Source of the DNA: Muricoccus nepalensis
Lineage (GTDB): Bacteria > Pseudomonadota > Alphaproteobacteria > Acetobacterales > Acetobacteraceae
DNA length: 64,000 nt
Direction: 5' to 3'
Assembly: GCF_006438825.1 (NCBI RefSeq)
Contig: NZ_RCZP01000021.1
Span: 1-64,000 of the forward strand
Both the position numbers and the translations under genes were made by a program. The first letter of the stretch is position 1. Every line of letters starts with the position of its first letter. Under the pieces are notes generated by a model that had not been told where the DNA came from, searched no databases, and worked only from the letters and a program-made list of their open reading frames with translations. Below, one piece after another: positions 48,567 to 57,964 of this stretch.

Positions 48567-49453
48567 TGAACCGCGACGGCGACCGCCGCCCGCCCGCCTT
48601 CTGGTGGCTCGCGGCCCTGTTCAGCCTTTTCGTCCTCTTCCTCTACGGGCCAATCCTCGCGATCGTCGTGCTCAGCTTCCAGGGACCCTCGGGCGGGCTC
48701 ACCTTCCCGATGAACGGCGTCTCGACCTTCTGGTTCTCCAAGCTCTGGCAGGGCGTGGGCGTCGTGGACATCTGGGCGGCCTTCGGGCGCTCGCTCCGGC
48801 TCGGCGCGGTGGTGATGCTGCTGACGGTGCTGCTGGCGCTGCCGGCCGGGCTTGCCTTCCGCAAGCGCTTCGTCGGGCAGGGCGCCCTGTTCTACGTCGC
48901 GGTGGCAAGCCTGATCGTGCCCTCGATCGTGGTCAGCCTCGGCATCGGCCTCGAGTTCCGCATCATCGACGACGCCGTGAAGGCGCTGGCGGAGGGCACG
49001 GGATGGGGCTTCCTGCGGGGCTACGAGACCGCGGCCGGGCTCTACACCTCGGCGCTCGGCGCGCACCTGACCTGGACGCTGCCCTTCGGGCTGCTGATCC
49101 TCTTCGCCGTCTTCAACCGCTTCAACCCCGCCTACGAGGAGGCGGCGCGCGACCTCGGCGCAACGCCCGGGCGGACGCTGCGCCACGTCGTGCTGCCGAT
49201 CATCGCACCCTCCCTCGTCGGCGTCGCGCTCTTCGGCTTCACCCTTTCCTGGGATGAGGTGGCGCGCACCAGCCAGGCGATCGGCGGCCGCAACACCCTG
49301 CCGCTGGAGCTGCAAGGGCTGACGACGACGGTGACGACGCCCGAGATCTACGCGCTCGGCACGGTCACCACGGGGCTGTCGCTCGCGGTGATCGGCGTCG
49401 CGCTCGCCGGCGTGATGATCCTGCGCCGGAGGAGGGCCGCGGCCTCGCGCTGA
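48566..49453 (+). CDS. ABC transporter permease (PotC-like)
   Basis: 295 residues from ATG 48566 overlapping the previous TGA by one base. Helix 1 is WLAALFSLFVLFLYGPILAIVVLSFQ, and the EAA loop is YEEAARDLGATPGRTLRHVVLPIIAPSLVGVALFGFTLSWDEVARTS. LSWDE is typical of PotC-type permeases (LSFDE). It completes the importer of ATPase, binding protein and two permeases. No catabolic gene is attached to the operon. Confidence 0.92.
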   Translation: MNRDGDRRPPAFWWLAALFSLFVLFLYGPILAIVVLSFQGPSGGLTFPMNGVSTFWFSKLWQGVGVVDIWAAFGRSLRLGAVVMLLTVLLALPAGLAFRKRFVGQGALFYVAVASLIVPSIVVSLGIGLEFRIIDDAVKALAEGTGWGFLRGYETAAGLYTSALGAHLTWTLPFGLLILFAVFNRFNPAYEEAARDLGATPGRTLRHVVLPIIAPSLVGVALFGFTLSWDEVARTSQAIGGRNTLPLELQGLTTTVTTPEIYALGTVTTGLSLAVIGVALAGVMILRRRRAAASR

Positions 49454-49673
49454 GGGCGCGGCGCGCTACTCCGCGGCGCGCGGCGGCCGAGGGTTCGACC
49501 GAGCGCCTCCGTCAGCCCTCCTGGCGCGCCAGGCGACGTGCCTGTCGGGACCGGCGGGCGTGCACCCGAACACCGGGGGTGCTGAGCGCCAGCGCTGCCG
49601 AACCCGGCAGGACCATGGCCAACAGCCAGCGCGTCCGTCTCGGTCATCCTGCTTTCTCGCCCCCCGCGGGCCG

Positions 49674-50735
49674 TCATCCCGCCGGGCGCCTCCCGTGCCA
49701 GGCGTCGTCCAGCAGGGCGCGGATGGCGGGGCGCTCCACCGGGCGGGGGTTCCAGTAGGGGTTGGCGGTGGCGAGGTCGGCGGCGCGGTCCAGCCCGTCC
49801 TCGGGCATGCCGAGCTCGCGCAGGGACAGCGGCGCGCCGAGCGAGGCGGCGAGGTCGAAGAGGCCGGTCGCTGCCTCCGGCGCGCCGAGCGCTCGGGCGA
49901 CGCACGCCATCGCCTCGGGCGCGGCCGGGGCGTTAAAGGCGGCGGCGTGGGGCAGCACCACCGTGTGGGTCTGGGCGTGCGGCAGGTCGAAGGAACCGCC
50001 GAGCGTGTGGCAGAGCTTGTGGTGCAGCGACATGCCGACGGTGCCGAGGCAGACCCCGCAGGCCCAGGCGCCGAAGAGCGCGTCCGAGCGCGCCTCGCGG
50101 TCGCCGGGATCGGCCACGATTCGCGGCAGGGCACGGGCAAGGGCCGCGATGCCCTGCTCCGCCAGCGCCGCGGTGACGGGATTGCCGTCGCGCGCGTAGA
50201 GCGCCTCCACGGAATGCGCGATGGCGTTCATGCCGGACGTCGCGGAGAGCGCGGGCGGCAGGCTGAGCGTGAGGTCCACGTCGTAGAGGATGACCTCGGG
50301 CAGGACCTTCAGCGTGCGCTGCGTCGTCTTCCGCCCGCCCTCGGTCTCGCCGAGGATCGGCGTCGCCTCCGAGCCCGCGTAGGTGGTGGGGATGGCGATC
50401 TGCGGCAGGTCGGTGCGCAGCGCGATAGCCTTGCCGAGCCCGGTGGTGGAGCCGCCGCCCAGCGCCACCGTGCAGTCGGCGCCGGTCGCGCGCAGCGCCT
50501 CCATCGCGCGCGCCGTCACCTCCACCGGCGTGTGCATCGCGGCCTCCGCGAAGACCCCCGCCGAGAGAGGGCCGAGGCGGGCCGCGAGGGCCTCGGCCAT
50601 GCCGCGCTGCTCGGGGGTGGAGAGCACGAGGGCGCGCCGGCAGCCGAGGGCCTCCACCTCCTCGCCGAGCCGGGCGAGGGTGCCGGCGCCGAAGATCACG
50701 CGCGCGGGCAGCGCCTCGTAGGTGAAGGGTCCCAT
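49674..50735 (-). CDS. iron-containing alcohol dehydrogenase, maleylacetate reductase-like
   Basis: 353 residues. FTYEALPARVIFGAGTLARLGEEVEALG is the maleylacetate-reductase start. Cofactor binding is GGGSTTGLGKAIALRTDLPQIAIPTTYAGSEATPILGETE; metal-site or substrate residues lie in MNAIAHSVEALYA, GMSLHHKLCHTLGGSFDLPHAQTHTVVLPH. TYAGSEAT and HHKLCHTLGG are characteristic of maleylacetate reductases rather than general iron alcohol dehydrogenases. The reaction is NAD(P)H-dependent reduction of maleylacetate to 3-oxoadipate. It is divergent from the LLM monooxygenase. A ring-cleavage dioxygenase that could supply its substrate lies 10 kb away at 60703. Confidence 0.88.
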   Translation of the reverse strand: MGPFTYEALPARVIFGAGTLARLGEEVEALGCRRALVLSTPEQRGMAEALAARLGPLSAGVFAEAAMHTPVEVTARAMEALRATGADCTVALGGGSTTGLGKAIALRTDLPQIAIPTTYAGSEATPILGETEGGRKTTQRTLKVLPEVILYDVDLTLSLPPALSATSGMNAIAHSVEALYARDGNPVTAALAEQGIAALARALPRIVADPGDREARSDALFGAWACGVCLGTVGMSLHHKLCHTLGGSFDLPHAQTHTVVLPHAAAFNAPAAPEAMACVARALGAPEAATGLFDLAASLGAPLSLRELGMPEDGLDRAADLATANPYWNPRPVERPAIRALLDDAWHGRRPAG

Positions 50736-50933
50736 CCTCGTCGTCTCCCCGGTGCTCTCGCCCGGCCGGTTCCCGGCCCGTCCGCGGCGGGGGATCATCG
50801 CGCCGCCGCGGCCGGGTTGCCAGAGGGGGCGCCCCGTTGCCAAGGCGCCGCGACTGGGGAAGGCTGGCCGCGAGGCGGCGCGGACCACCGGGGCCGGGAG
50901 ACGCCACGGCGGCCGCACCGATCGGAGACCGAC

Positions 50934-52250
50934 ATGCCCCGTCCCTTCCATCTCGGCTGGTTCCTGCAGGGATCGAGCGTCCAGGCCTGGGGCGAGCCGT
51001 GGACGGGCGCGATCGGGCGGGACTGGATGCGGCCCGACCTCTTCACCGACATGGCCCGCGCGCTGGAGCGCGCGTGCTTCGACTACATCCTCGTCGAGGA
51101 CAGCTCCTATGTCGGGGAGGCCTATGGCGGCTCGCGCGAGATCTATCTCCGCCACGGCCTCTCCGTGCCGCGGCAGGACCCCTCCATCGTGGCCACGCTG
51201 CTCTTCGCGGCGACGCAGCGGATCGGCGTCGCGACGACGCTCGCGACCTTCACCCACCACCCCTACCTTCTCGCGCGCATCATGGCGACGCTCGACCAGG
51301 TCTCCGCCGGGCGGGCCGGCTGGAACATGGTGACCGGCAGCAGCGACATGGCCGCCCGCAACCTCGGTCTGGACGGGCTGCCCGAGCATGACCTGCGCTA
51401 CGACATGGCCGACGAGTACATGGCCTGCGTGAACGCGCTGTGGGATTCCTGGGAACCGGGCGCCATCCTGGCCGACACGGAGAGCGGCGTGCTGGTGGAC
51501 CACGAGAAGGTCCACAGCGTCGACTTCAAGGGCCGTTGGTACAGCTCCCGCGGGCCGCTCAATTCCGGCCCCTGCATGCAGGGGCGGCCGGTGATCGCGC
51601 AGGCCGGCGGGTCACCGCGCGGGCGGCGCTTCGCGGCGACGCACGGCGAGACCGTGGTGGCGAATCCCAAGGGAATCGCCGCGATGAAGGCCTACCGCGA
51701 CGACATCCGCGCCCTTGCGGCGGCGGCGGGGCGCGACCCTGACAGCATCAAGGTCCTGTTCCTCGTGAACCCCATCATCGGCGAGAGCGCGGAGCACGCG
51801 GAGATGCGCCGCCTGGAGCGGATCGCCGCCGCCGATCGCCGCATCGCGCAGCGGCTCGCGCATTTCAGCAAGGTGACGAACATCGATTTCTCGGGCTTCG
51901 ACCTCGACCAGCCGATCGACGAGGGACTGCGCACCAACGGCCACCAGCAGAACCTCGACACCCTCAAGAGGATGGGCGCGGGCGGCAAGACGCTGCGCCA
52001 GGCCTTCACCGAGTACAGCGGCACGGGGCTCTCGGTCGACCTCTGCGGCACGGTGGACGCGGTGGCCGGGCAGATGGCGGAGGCGATGCAGGAGATCGGC
52101 GGCGACGGCTTCCTCTTCTCCATGGGCGATGTCAGCCGCCGCGTGGTGGCGGAGGTGGCGGACGGGCTCGTGCCGGCCCTCCAGGCGCGGGGCCTCGTGC
52201 GGCGTGCCTACGCGCACGCGACCTTCCGCGAGAACCTGCTGGAGTTCTGA
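50934..52250 (+). CDS. LLM-class flavin monooxygenase (NtaA/DszA-like)
   Basis: 438 residues from ATG 50934 with GGAGA upstream. FHLGWFLQGSSVQAWGEPWTG, FDYILVEDSSYVGEAYGGSREIYL, RIGVATTLATFTHHPYLLARIMATLDQVSAGRAGWNMVTGSSDMAARNLG and VIAQAGGSPRGRRFAATHGETVVA are the FMN-binding blocks of the NtaA/SnaA/DszA branch. These two-component enzymes need reduced FMN from a separate reductase and oxidise aminopolycarboxylates, sulfones and similar compounds. No flavin reductase gene is adjacent. PhoD follows 20 bases downstream. Substrate unknown. Confidence 0.92.
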   Translation: MPRPFHLGWFLQGSSVQAWGEPWTGAIGRDWMRPDLFTDMARALERACFDYILVEDSSYVGEAYGGSREIYLRHGLSVPRQDPSIVATLLFAATQRIGVATTLATFTHHPYLLARIMATLDQVSAGRAGWNMVTGSSDMAARNLGLDGLPEHDLRYDMADEYMACVNALWDSWEPGAILADTESGVLVDHEKVHSVDFKGRWYSSRGPLNSGPCMQGRPVIAQAGGSPRGRRFAATHGETVVANPKGIAAMKAYRDDIRALAAAAGRDPDSIKVLFLVNPIIGESAEHAEMRRLERIAAADRRIAQRLAHFSKVTNIDFSGFDLDQPIDEGLRTNGHQQNLDTLKRMGAGGKTLRQAFTEYSGTGLSVDLCGTVDAVAGQMAEAMQEIGGDGFLFSMGDVSRRVVAEVADGLVPALQARGLVRRAYAHATFRENLLEF

Positions 52251-52270
52251 CCGATGGCAAGGCGCGCCGC

Positions 52271-53797
52271 ATGACCCTCCTCCTGCCCCGCCGCGGCGTG
52301 CTGCGGGCCGGCCTGGCCGCGCCCGGCCTCGCGCTGCTCGGCCATCTTCCGGCGCGGGCGGCGGAGGATCCCTTCGCCCTCAGCGTGGCCTCCGGCGAGC
52401 CCAGGCCGGACTCGGTGGTGCTCTGGACGCGGCTGGCGACGCGCTGGCAGGGCGGCGGCATGGGCGAGGCACCCGTGCCGGTGGACTGGGTCGTGGCGCG
52501 GGACGAGGGGCTGCGCGACGTGGTGCGCCGCGGCCGAGCGGTGGCGGTGGCGGAGGACGCGCATTCCGTCCACGCCGAGGTCTTCGGGCTGGAGCCGGAC
52601 CGGCCCTATTGGTACCGCTTCACCGCCCTCGGCGCCGTGACGGAGACGGCGCGCACGCGCACGGCGCCGCGGCCGGGCACCCTGCCGGCGCGGCTGCGCC
52701 TCGCGGTCGCGTCCTGCCAGCAATACGAGCAGGGCTACTACGCCGCCTACCGCCACATGCTCGCGGAGGATCCCGACCTCGTCGTCTTCCTCGGGGACTA
52801 CATCTACGAGGCCTCCTGGGGGCGCAACCTCGTCCGCAGCCACGAGGGGCCGGGCGCGCGGGACCTGGCGGGCTACCGGGACCGCTACGCCCTCTACAAG
52901 ACCGACCCCGACCTGCAGGCGATGCACCGCGCCTGCCCCTGGCTCGTCACCTGGGACGACCACGAGGTGAGCAACGACTACGCGGCCGACCGCGGCGAGG
53001 CGGAGGAGGGCGAGGCGTTCCTCGCGCGCCGGGCCGCGGCCTACAAGGCCTTCTGGGAGCACATGCCGCTCCCGGCCTCGGCGCGCCCGGACGGCCCCTT
53101 CGCGCGGATCTACCGGCGCGCGGGTTTCGGCGACCTCGCGGGGTTCCATCTCCTCGACGACCGGCAGCACCGCGCCTACCAGGCCTGCCAGCGCCCGGGG
53201 CGCGGGGGCGGCGGCTACGTCTCGCGCGAGGCCTGCGCGGAGCTGGACGACCCCTCGCGCTCCATGCTCGGGCAAGCGCAGGAATCCTGGCTGCGGGACG
53301 GGTTGCGCGAGGCGCGGGCGCGCTGGACGATCCTCGCGCAGCAGACCCGCATGGCGCGGCTCGGCACGGCGCGCACGCCCGTGACCTACTGGACGGACGG
53401 GTGGGACGGCTATCCCGCCGCGCGCGCCCGGCTGCTGGAGGAGCTGGCTGCGAGCGGCGCGCCGAATCCGCTCGTGATCGGCGGCGACATCCACGCGAAC
53501 CTCGTCGCGGAGCTTCGGCCCGACTTCGACCGGCCGGAGGCGCCGGCGGTGGCGGTGGAGTTCACGGGCACCTCCATCACCAGCCAGGGACGGGCCTACC
53601 GCGAGACCTACGCGGCGGACCCGCACATCGCCTACGCGAATGGCAGCGCGCGCGGGTACCTCCTGATGACGTTGACGCCGGGCACGGCGACCACCGACCT
53701 GCGCGTCATCGGCGACGCCCGCGACCGCGACACGGGCATCGCCACGCAGCGGCGCTTCGTGGTGGAGGCCGGGCGCTCCGCCCTCCACCCGGGATAG
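52271..53797 (+). CDS. PhoD-type alkaline phosphatase/phosphodiesterase
   Basis: 508 residues. The N-terminus RRGVLRAGLAAPGLALLGHLPARAAE is a Tat signal. The PhoD N-terminal domain (about 35-140) begins PFALSVASGEPRPDSVVLWTRLA. Metal-site blocks are ASCQQYEQGYYAAYR, DLVVFLGDYIYE, LVTWDDHEVSNDYA, RWTILAQQTRMA, NPLVIGGDIHANLVAEL and VAVEFTGTSITS. PhoD enzymes bind Fe3+ and Ca2+ and hydrolyse phosphomonoesters and diesters in the periplasm. It is 20 bases downstream of the monooxygenase, so probably co-transcribed. Its stop codon abuts the stop of the convergent Bug gene. Confidence 0.95.
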   Translation: MTLLLPRRGVLRAGLAAPGLALLGHLPARAAEDPFALSVASGEPRPDSVVLWTRLATRWQGGGMGEAPVPVDWVVARDEGLRDVVRRGRAVAVAEDAHSVHAEVFGLEPDRPYWYRFTALGAVTETARTRTAPRPGTLPARLRLAVASCQQYEQGYYAAYRHMLAEDPDLVVFLGDYIYEASWGRNLVRSHEGPGARDLAGYRDRYALYKTDPDLQAMHRACPWLVTWDDHEVSNDYAADRGEAEEGEAFLARRAAAYKAFWEHMPLPASARPDGPFARIYRRAGFGDLAGFHLLDDRQHRAYQACQRPGRGGGGYVSREACAELDDPSRSMLGQAQESWLRDGLREARARWTILAQQTRMARLGTARTPVTYWTDGWDGYPAARARLLEELAASGAPNPLVIGGDIHANLVAELRPDFDRPEAPAVAVEFTGTSITSQGRAYRETYAADPHIAYANGSARGYLLMTLTPGTATTDLRVIGDARDRDTGIATQRRFVVEAGRSALHPG

Positions 53798-54808
53798 TCA
53801 GGTCGCGGTGATGTTGTTCGCGCGCACCACCTCGCCCCAGAGGGCGTGGTCGCGGCGGACCATGGCGGCGAACTCCTCCGTCGTGCCGCTGCCGGGCTCG
53901 TCGCCCTGGGTGGTGATGCGCTCGCGCAGCGTCGCGTCCTGCAGCGCCGTGTTCTGCGCGGCGTAGACCTTGCGGATGATGTCGTCGGGCGTGCCCTTGG
54001 GGGCGAAGAGGCCGATCCAGGCGGTGAAGGTGAAGTCGTTCAGCCCCTGCTCGGCGGAGGTCGCGACGTCCGGGAAGGCGGGGGAGCGGTTGGCGCCGGT
54101 GACGAGGATGGCGCGGAGCTGCCCGGCCTTCACGAAGGGCGCCATAACGGAGGCGCCGTCGAACATCGCGCTGAAGCGGTTCGCGATGAAGTCCTGGATG
54201 GCGGGGCCACTGCCGCGGTAGGGCACGCTCTCCATCGTCGGGCTGCCGATGCGGCTGCGGAACAGCTCCATCGCGCAGTGGGAGAGGCTGCCGGCGGCGG
54301 CCGTGCCGTAGTTGATCCCGCCGCGCTGCGCCTTCACCCAGGCGGCGAATTCCTGGACGTTGGTGGCGGGCACCGAGGGGTGCACGCAGAGGACCATGGA
54401 GCTCTGCAGGGACAGCCCGATCGGCACCATGTCGAGCGGGTTGATGGTCATGTTCGGGAAGGTGTGCGGGTTGATCGCCATCGGGCTCGAGTTGCCCGCG
54501 AGCAGCGTGTAGCCGTCCGGCCGCGCGCGCATCACCGCCTCGGTGCCGAGGTTGCCGCCGGCGCCGCCGCGGTTCTCGATCACCACGGTCTGGCCGAGCG
54601 CGGTGCCCAGGCCGGGCTGCACCATGCGGGCCGCGAAGTCAGTCTGCCCGCCCGGCGGGAAGCCGACGACGAGGGTGATGGGGCGGCTGGGCCAGGGCGC
54701 CTGGGCGCGGGCGGCGATGGGAAGGGCGAGGCCCGCGCCCAGGCCCAGGCCGGCGCCAAGGGCGAGCCGGCGGGAGAGCGGGCGCGCCGCGGGGTTGTCA
54801 GGGCTCAT
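53798..54808 (-). CDS. Bug/TctC-family solute-binding protein of the sugar-acid regulon
   Basis: 336 residues from ATG 54808 with AAGGAA upstream; an in-frame start at 54898 is rejected because it lies within an operator palindrome. The Tat-like signal is SRRLALGAGLGLGAGLALPIAARAQ. Mature blocks are WPSRPITLVVGFPPGGQTDFAARMVQPGLG, VVIENRGGAGGNLGTEAVMRARPDGYTLLAGNSSP and ESVPYRGSGPAIQDFIANRFSAMFDG. Divergent from the dehydratase and controlled from the same region, it probably binds the sugar acid catabolised by that operon. No TctA/TctB genes are near. Confidence 0.93.
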   Translation of the reverse strand: MSPDNPAARPLSRRLALGAGLGLGAGLALPIAARAQAPWPSRPITLVVGFPPGGQTDFAARMVQPGLGTALGQTVVIENRGGAGGNLGTEAVMRARPDGYTLLAGNSSPMAINPHTFPNMTINPLDMVPIGLSLQSSMVLCVHPSVPATNVQEFAAWVKAQRGGINYGTAAAGSLSHCAMELFRSRIGSPTMESVPYRGSGPAIQDFIANRFSAMFDGASVMAPFVKAGQLRAILVTGANRSPAFPDVATSAEQGLNDFTFTAWIGLFAPKGTPDDIIRKVYAAQNTALQDATLRERITTQGDEPGSGTTEEFAAMVRRDHALWGEVVRANNITAT

Positions 54809-54876
54809 CTCGTGGTTTCCTTCCCTCGCGCGCGGCCGTCGCGCGCCTGCCAGCCGGGGCTGGACTTCCTGGCAGA

Positions 54877-54905
54877 ACGGTAATTTGGATCGATCCAATG
54901 GGCAA
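54877..54905 (-). promoter_or_regulatory. likely promoter of the Bug gene
   Basis: On the minus strand TTGCCC (54905-54900) and TACCGT (54882-54877) are separated by 17 bases. The spacer contains the complete 14-base palindrome, so a bound repressor would block this promoter. Confidence 0.4.
54885..54898. promoter_or_regulatory. LacI-type operator 1
   Basis: TTGGATCGATCCAA is a perfect 14-base palindrome with the central CG typical of LacI-family operators. It lies in the divergent gap upstream of the Bug gene. Confidence 0.65.
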
Positions 54906-55037
54906 GGCTCGTGTCGGAGGAATCATGCCGCGGCGCCTCGTTGCAGGAAGCGCCCTGTTGCTCGTGTAACCGGCCCACGGTGCCGCGGCGCCGGCGTGGC
55001 CGCTCGGCGCCTTTTCCCGGCGGTGGGTGCCTTTCGC

Positions 55038-55049
55038 TGGATCGATCCA
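55038..55049. promoter_or_regulatory. LacI-type operator 2
   Basis: TGGATCGATCCA repeats the core of operator 1 with its centre 152 bases away. It lies 56 bases upstream of the dehydratase start, just before a possible -10 box TAGCAT (55055-55060). The likely binder is the LacI regulator at 56882. Confidence 0.62.
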
Positions 55050-55105
55050 ACCGTTAGCATGGCGGCGGGCGCAGGAAGCAGCCCGCGGAAGCAAGGGGAG
55101 TCGTC

Positions 55106-56875
55106 ATGGTCAAGCTGCGCAGCCAGGCATGGTTCGACGATCCCCACGACCCCGGCATGACGGCGCTCTACCTCGAGCGCTACCTCAACTACGGCATCAC
55201 GCGCGCCGAGCTCCAGTCCGGCCGTCCCATCATCGGCATCGCCCAGACCGGCAGCGACCTCGCGCCCTGCAACCGCCACCACCTGATGCTGGCCGAGCGC
55301 GTGAAGGCCGGCATCCGCGAGGCCGGCGGCATTCCCATGGAATTCCCGGTCCACCCGATCCAGGAGACGGGCAAGCGGCCGACGGCCGCGCTGGACCGCA
55401 ATCTCGCCTATCTGGGCCTCGTGGAGGTGCTGTTCGGCTACCCGCTCGACGGCGTGGTGCTGACGACCGGCTGCGACAAGACGACGCCCGCCTGCCTCAT
55501 GGCGGCGGCGACGGTGAACATGCCGGCTATCGTCCTCTCGGGCGGGCCGATGCTGGACGGGCATTGGAAGGGGCGGCTGGCCGGCAGCGGCACGATCATC
55601 TGGGAGGGGCGGCAGCGCCTGGCGGCCGGCGAGATCGACTACGGCGAGTTCATGGACATGGCCGCGGCCTCGGCGCCGAGCGTCGGCCACTGCAACACCA
55701 TGGGCACCGCGCTCTCGATGAACTCGCTGGCGGAGGCGCTCGGCATGAGCATTCCGACCTGCGCCTCCATCCCCGCGCCCTACCGCGAGCGCGGGCAGAT
55801 GGCCTACCGCACGGGGCTGCGCATCGTCGACATGGTGCGGGAAGACCTGACCCCGCGGAAGGTGATGACGAAGGAGGCCTTCGAGAACGCGATCCTCGTG
55901 GCGTCCGCCATCGGCGCCTCCACCAACGCGCCGCCGCACCTCATCGCCATCGCGCGCCATGTCGGCGTGGAGCTGTCGCTCGAGGACTGGCAGCGCGTGG
56001 GGCACGACGTGCCGATGCTCGTGAACTGCCAGCCGGCCGGCCAGTATCTCGGCGAGGCCTTCCACCGCGCGGGCGGCGTGCCCGCCGTCATGCGCGAGCT
56101 GCTCGACGCCGGGCTGCTGCGCGGCGGCGCGCTGAGCGTCACCGGCCGCACCGTCGCCGAGGAGATGGCTGGCGCGGAGTCGCAGGACCGCGACGTGATC
56201 CGCCCCTTCACCGAGCCCCTGATGACCGAGGCGGGCATGCTGGTGATGAGCGGGAACCTCTTCGACTCCGGCGTCATGAAGACGAGCGTCATCTCGCCCG
56301 AGTTCCGCGCCCGCTACCTCTCCAACCCGGATGACCTCGACGCCTTCGAGGGGCGCGCGATCGTCTTCGAGGGGCCGGAGGACTATCACCACCGGATCAA
56401 CGAGCCCTCGCTGCAGATCGACGAAGGCTGCATCCTCTTCATCCGCAACTGCGGGCCGGTCGGCTATCCCGGCTCGGCGGAGGTGGTGAACATGCAGCCG
56501 CCGGACGAGCTGATCCGGCGCGGCGTGCACGCGCTGGCCTGCATCGGCGACGGGCGGCAGAGCGGCACCTCGGCCAGCCCCTCGATCCTCAACGTCTCGC
56601 CCGAGGCGGCGGCGGGGGGCAACCTCGCCATCCTCCACACCGGGGACCGCGTGCGGGTGGACCTGCCGAAGCGCCGCGTGGACCTGCTCGTCTCCGACGA
56701 CGAGATCGCGGCGCGGCGCGCGGCCCTGCCGCCGCTGAAGCTGAACAACCAGACGCCCTGGCAGGCGCTCTACCGCGGGACCGTCGGGCAGCTCTCCACC
56801 GGGGCCTGCATGGAGGACACGGTGGCCTACCAGGACCTCGTGCACACGGCGGGCCTGCCGCGCAACTCGCACTAG
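55106..56875 (+). CDS. IlvD/Edd-family sugar-acid dehydratase
   Basis: 589 residues with GGGGAG upstream of the ATG. The start [58 protein letters not shown] is typical of pentonate and hexonate dehydratases such as L-arabinonate and D-xylonate dehydratase. Cysteines for the Fe-S cluster are in [17 protein letters not shown] and [15 protein letters not shown] and the C-terminal [26 protein letters not shown] complete the active-site pattern. It converts an aldonic acid to a 2-keto-3-deoxy acid, the substrate for the kinase encoded downstream. Which sugar acid is used cannot be read from the sequence. Confidence 0.9.
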   Translation: MVKLRSQAWFDDPHDPGMTALYLERYLNYGITRAELQSGRPIIGIAQTGSDLAPCNRHHLMLAERVKAGIREAGGIPMEFPVHPIQETGKRPTAALDRNLAYLGLVEVLFGYPLDGVVLTTGCDKTTPACLMAAATVNMPAIVLSGGPMLDGHWKGRLAGSGTIIWEGRQRLAAGEIDYGEFMDMAAASAPSVGHCNTMGTALSMNSLAEALGMSIPTCASIPAPYRERGQMAYRTGLRIVDMVREDLTPRKVMTKEAFENAILVASAIGASTNAPPHLIAIARHVGVELSLEDWQRVGHDVPMLVNCQPAGQYLGEAFHRAGGVPAVMRELLDAGLLRGGALSVTGRTVAEEMAGAESQDRDVIRPFTEPLMTEAGMLVMSGNLFDSGVMKTSVISPEFRARYLSNPDDLDAFEGRAIVFEGPEDYHHRINEPSLQIDEGCILFIRNCGPVGYPGSAEVVNMQPPDELIRRGVHALACIGDGRQSGTSASPSILNVSPEAAAGGNLAILHTGDRVRVDLPKRRVDLLVSDDEIAARRAALPPLKLNNQTPWQALYRGTVGQLSTGACMEDTVAYQDLVHTAGLPRNSH

Positions 56876-56881
56876 CGCGGC

Positions 56882-57964
56882 ATGCCCGCGCCCCCGCTTC
56901 CCGCCCGACGGGGCCGGCTCACGCTGCGCGAGGTCGCGGCGCGGGCGGGGGTGTCGCGGGCCACCGCCTCCCTCGTGCTGCGGGAGAGCCCGCTGGTGGC
57001 GGCGGAGACGCGGGCGCGGGTGCGGGCGGCGGTGGACGCGCTCGGCTACACCTACAACCGCGGCGCCGCGACGCTGCGCGCCCGCCGCTCGATGACGATC
57101 GGGCTGCTGGTGACAGAGCTGACCAATCCCTTCTTCGCCGAGCTTGCGCTGGGCGTGGACGCGGTGATGGACGCGGCGGGCTACGTCTCCTTCCTGGTGG
57201 GCACGGAGGAGTGCCTCGGCCGGCAGGAGCGCTTCCTCCGCCGCATGCGGGAGCAGGGGGTGGACGGCGTGGTGCTCTGCCCCGCCGCCGGCACCGCGCC
57301 CGAGCTGATCCGCCGGCTGCAGGAGTGGCGGATGCCCTGCGTGCAGGCCATGCGCCAGGTCCTGCCCGGCGCCGGCGAGGCGGAGGGCGACCACGCGGCG
57401 GCCGACAACCGCTTCGGGGTGGAGCAGGTGGTGGAGCACCTGGTCGGCCTCGGCCACCGGCGCATCGCCTATGTCGGGGGAGAGCTGAGCCACTCCGTCA
57501 GCCGCGCGCGCCGCGCGGGCTTCGAGGCCGCGATGCGTCGCCACGGCCTCGACACGGGCCCGCTGCTGAAGGGGCCGCCCACGCGCCACGCCGGCGCCGA
57601 GGCGATCGGTGCGCTGCTGGACGGGCCGCGGCCGCCGACGGCCGTGGTCTGCTTCAACGACCTCGTGGCCTTCGGCGTGATGCTGGGCCTCGAGCGCCGC
57701 GGCCTGCGCGCCGGGCGCGACATGGCCGTGACGGGCGTGGACGACCTGCCCGAGGCCGCGCTGCGCGAGCCCGGCCTGACCACCGTCGCCACCCTGCCGC
57801 GGCTGGTGGGGGAGGAGGCGGGACGGCTGCTGCTGCGCCGCATCGCCGATCCGGACCGCCCGCCGGAGCGGGTGATCTTGCCCGCGCGGCTGGTGGTGCG
57901 CGGCTCCTGCGGGGCGCGGGCCGCGCGGGAAGCGGGCGCGGTCCTCGAGGAGGCGGTTCCATGA
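56882..57964 (+). CDS. LacI-family transcriptional regulator
   Basis: 360 residues. Residues ~12-60 are the helix-turn-helix and hinge (LTLREVAARAGVSRATASLVLRESPLVAAETRARVRAAVDALGYTYN). The sugar-binding region (60-345) starts MTIGLLVTELTNPFFAELALGVDAVMD, a normal periplasmic-binding-like effector domain. It sits inside the sugar-acid operon, 6 bases after the dehydratase and overlapping the kinase by ATGA. It is the natural candidate to bind the two GGATCGATCC palindromes and respond to a pathway intermediate. Confidence 0.93.
   Translation: MPAPPLPARRGRLTLREVAARAGVSRATASLVLRESPLVAAETRARVRAAVDALGYTYNRGAATLRARRSMTIGLLVTELTNPFFAELALGVDAVMDAAGYVSFLVGTEECLGRQERFLRRMREQGVDGVVLCPAAGTAPELIRRLQEWRMPCVQAMRQVLPGAGEAEGDHAAADNRFGVEQVVEHLVGLGHRRIAYVGGELSHSVSRARRAGFEAAMRRHGLDTGPLLKGPPTRHAGAEAIGALLDGPRPPTAVVCFNDLVAFGVMLGLERRGLRAGRDMAVTGVDDLPEAALREPGLTTVATLPRLVGEEAGRLLLRRIADPDRPPERVILPARLVVRGSCGARAAREAGAVLEEAVP

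Noticed and set aside
49454-49673. Possible RNA gene between convergent genes (contains GGTTCGA)
   Set aside because: The T-loop-like heptamer lacks a matching 5-base stem and no cloverleaf forms. Only GC-rich inverted repeats, which may act as a terminator, are present.
54798-55094. Short minus-strand frames between the Bug and dehydratase genes
   Set aside because: They cross both LacI-type operators and the predicted promoter, and their composition is Arg/Pro-rich without motifs.
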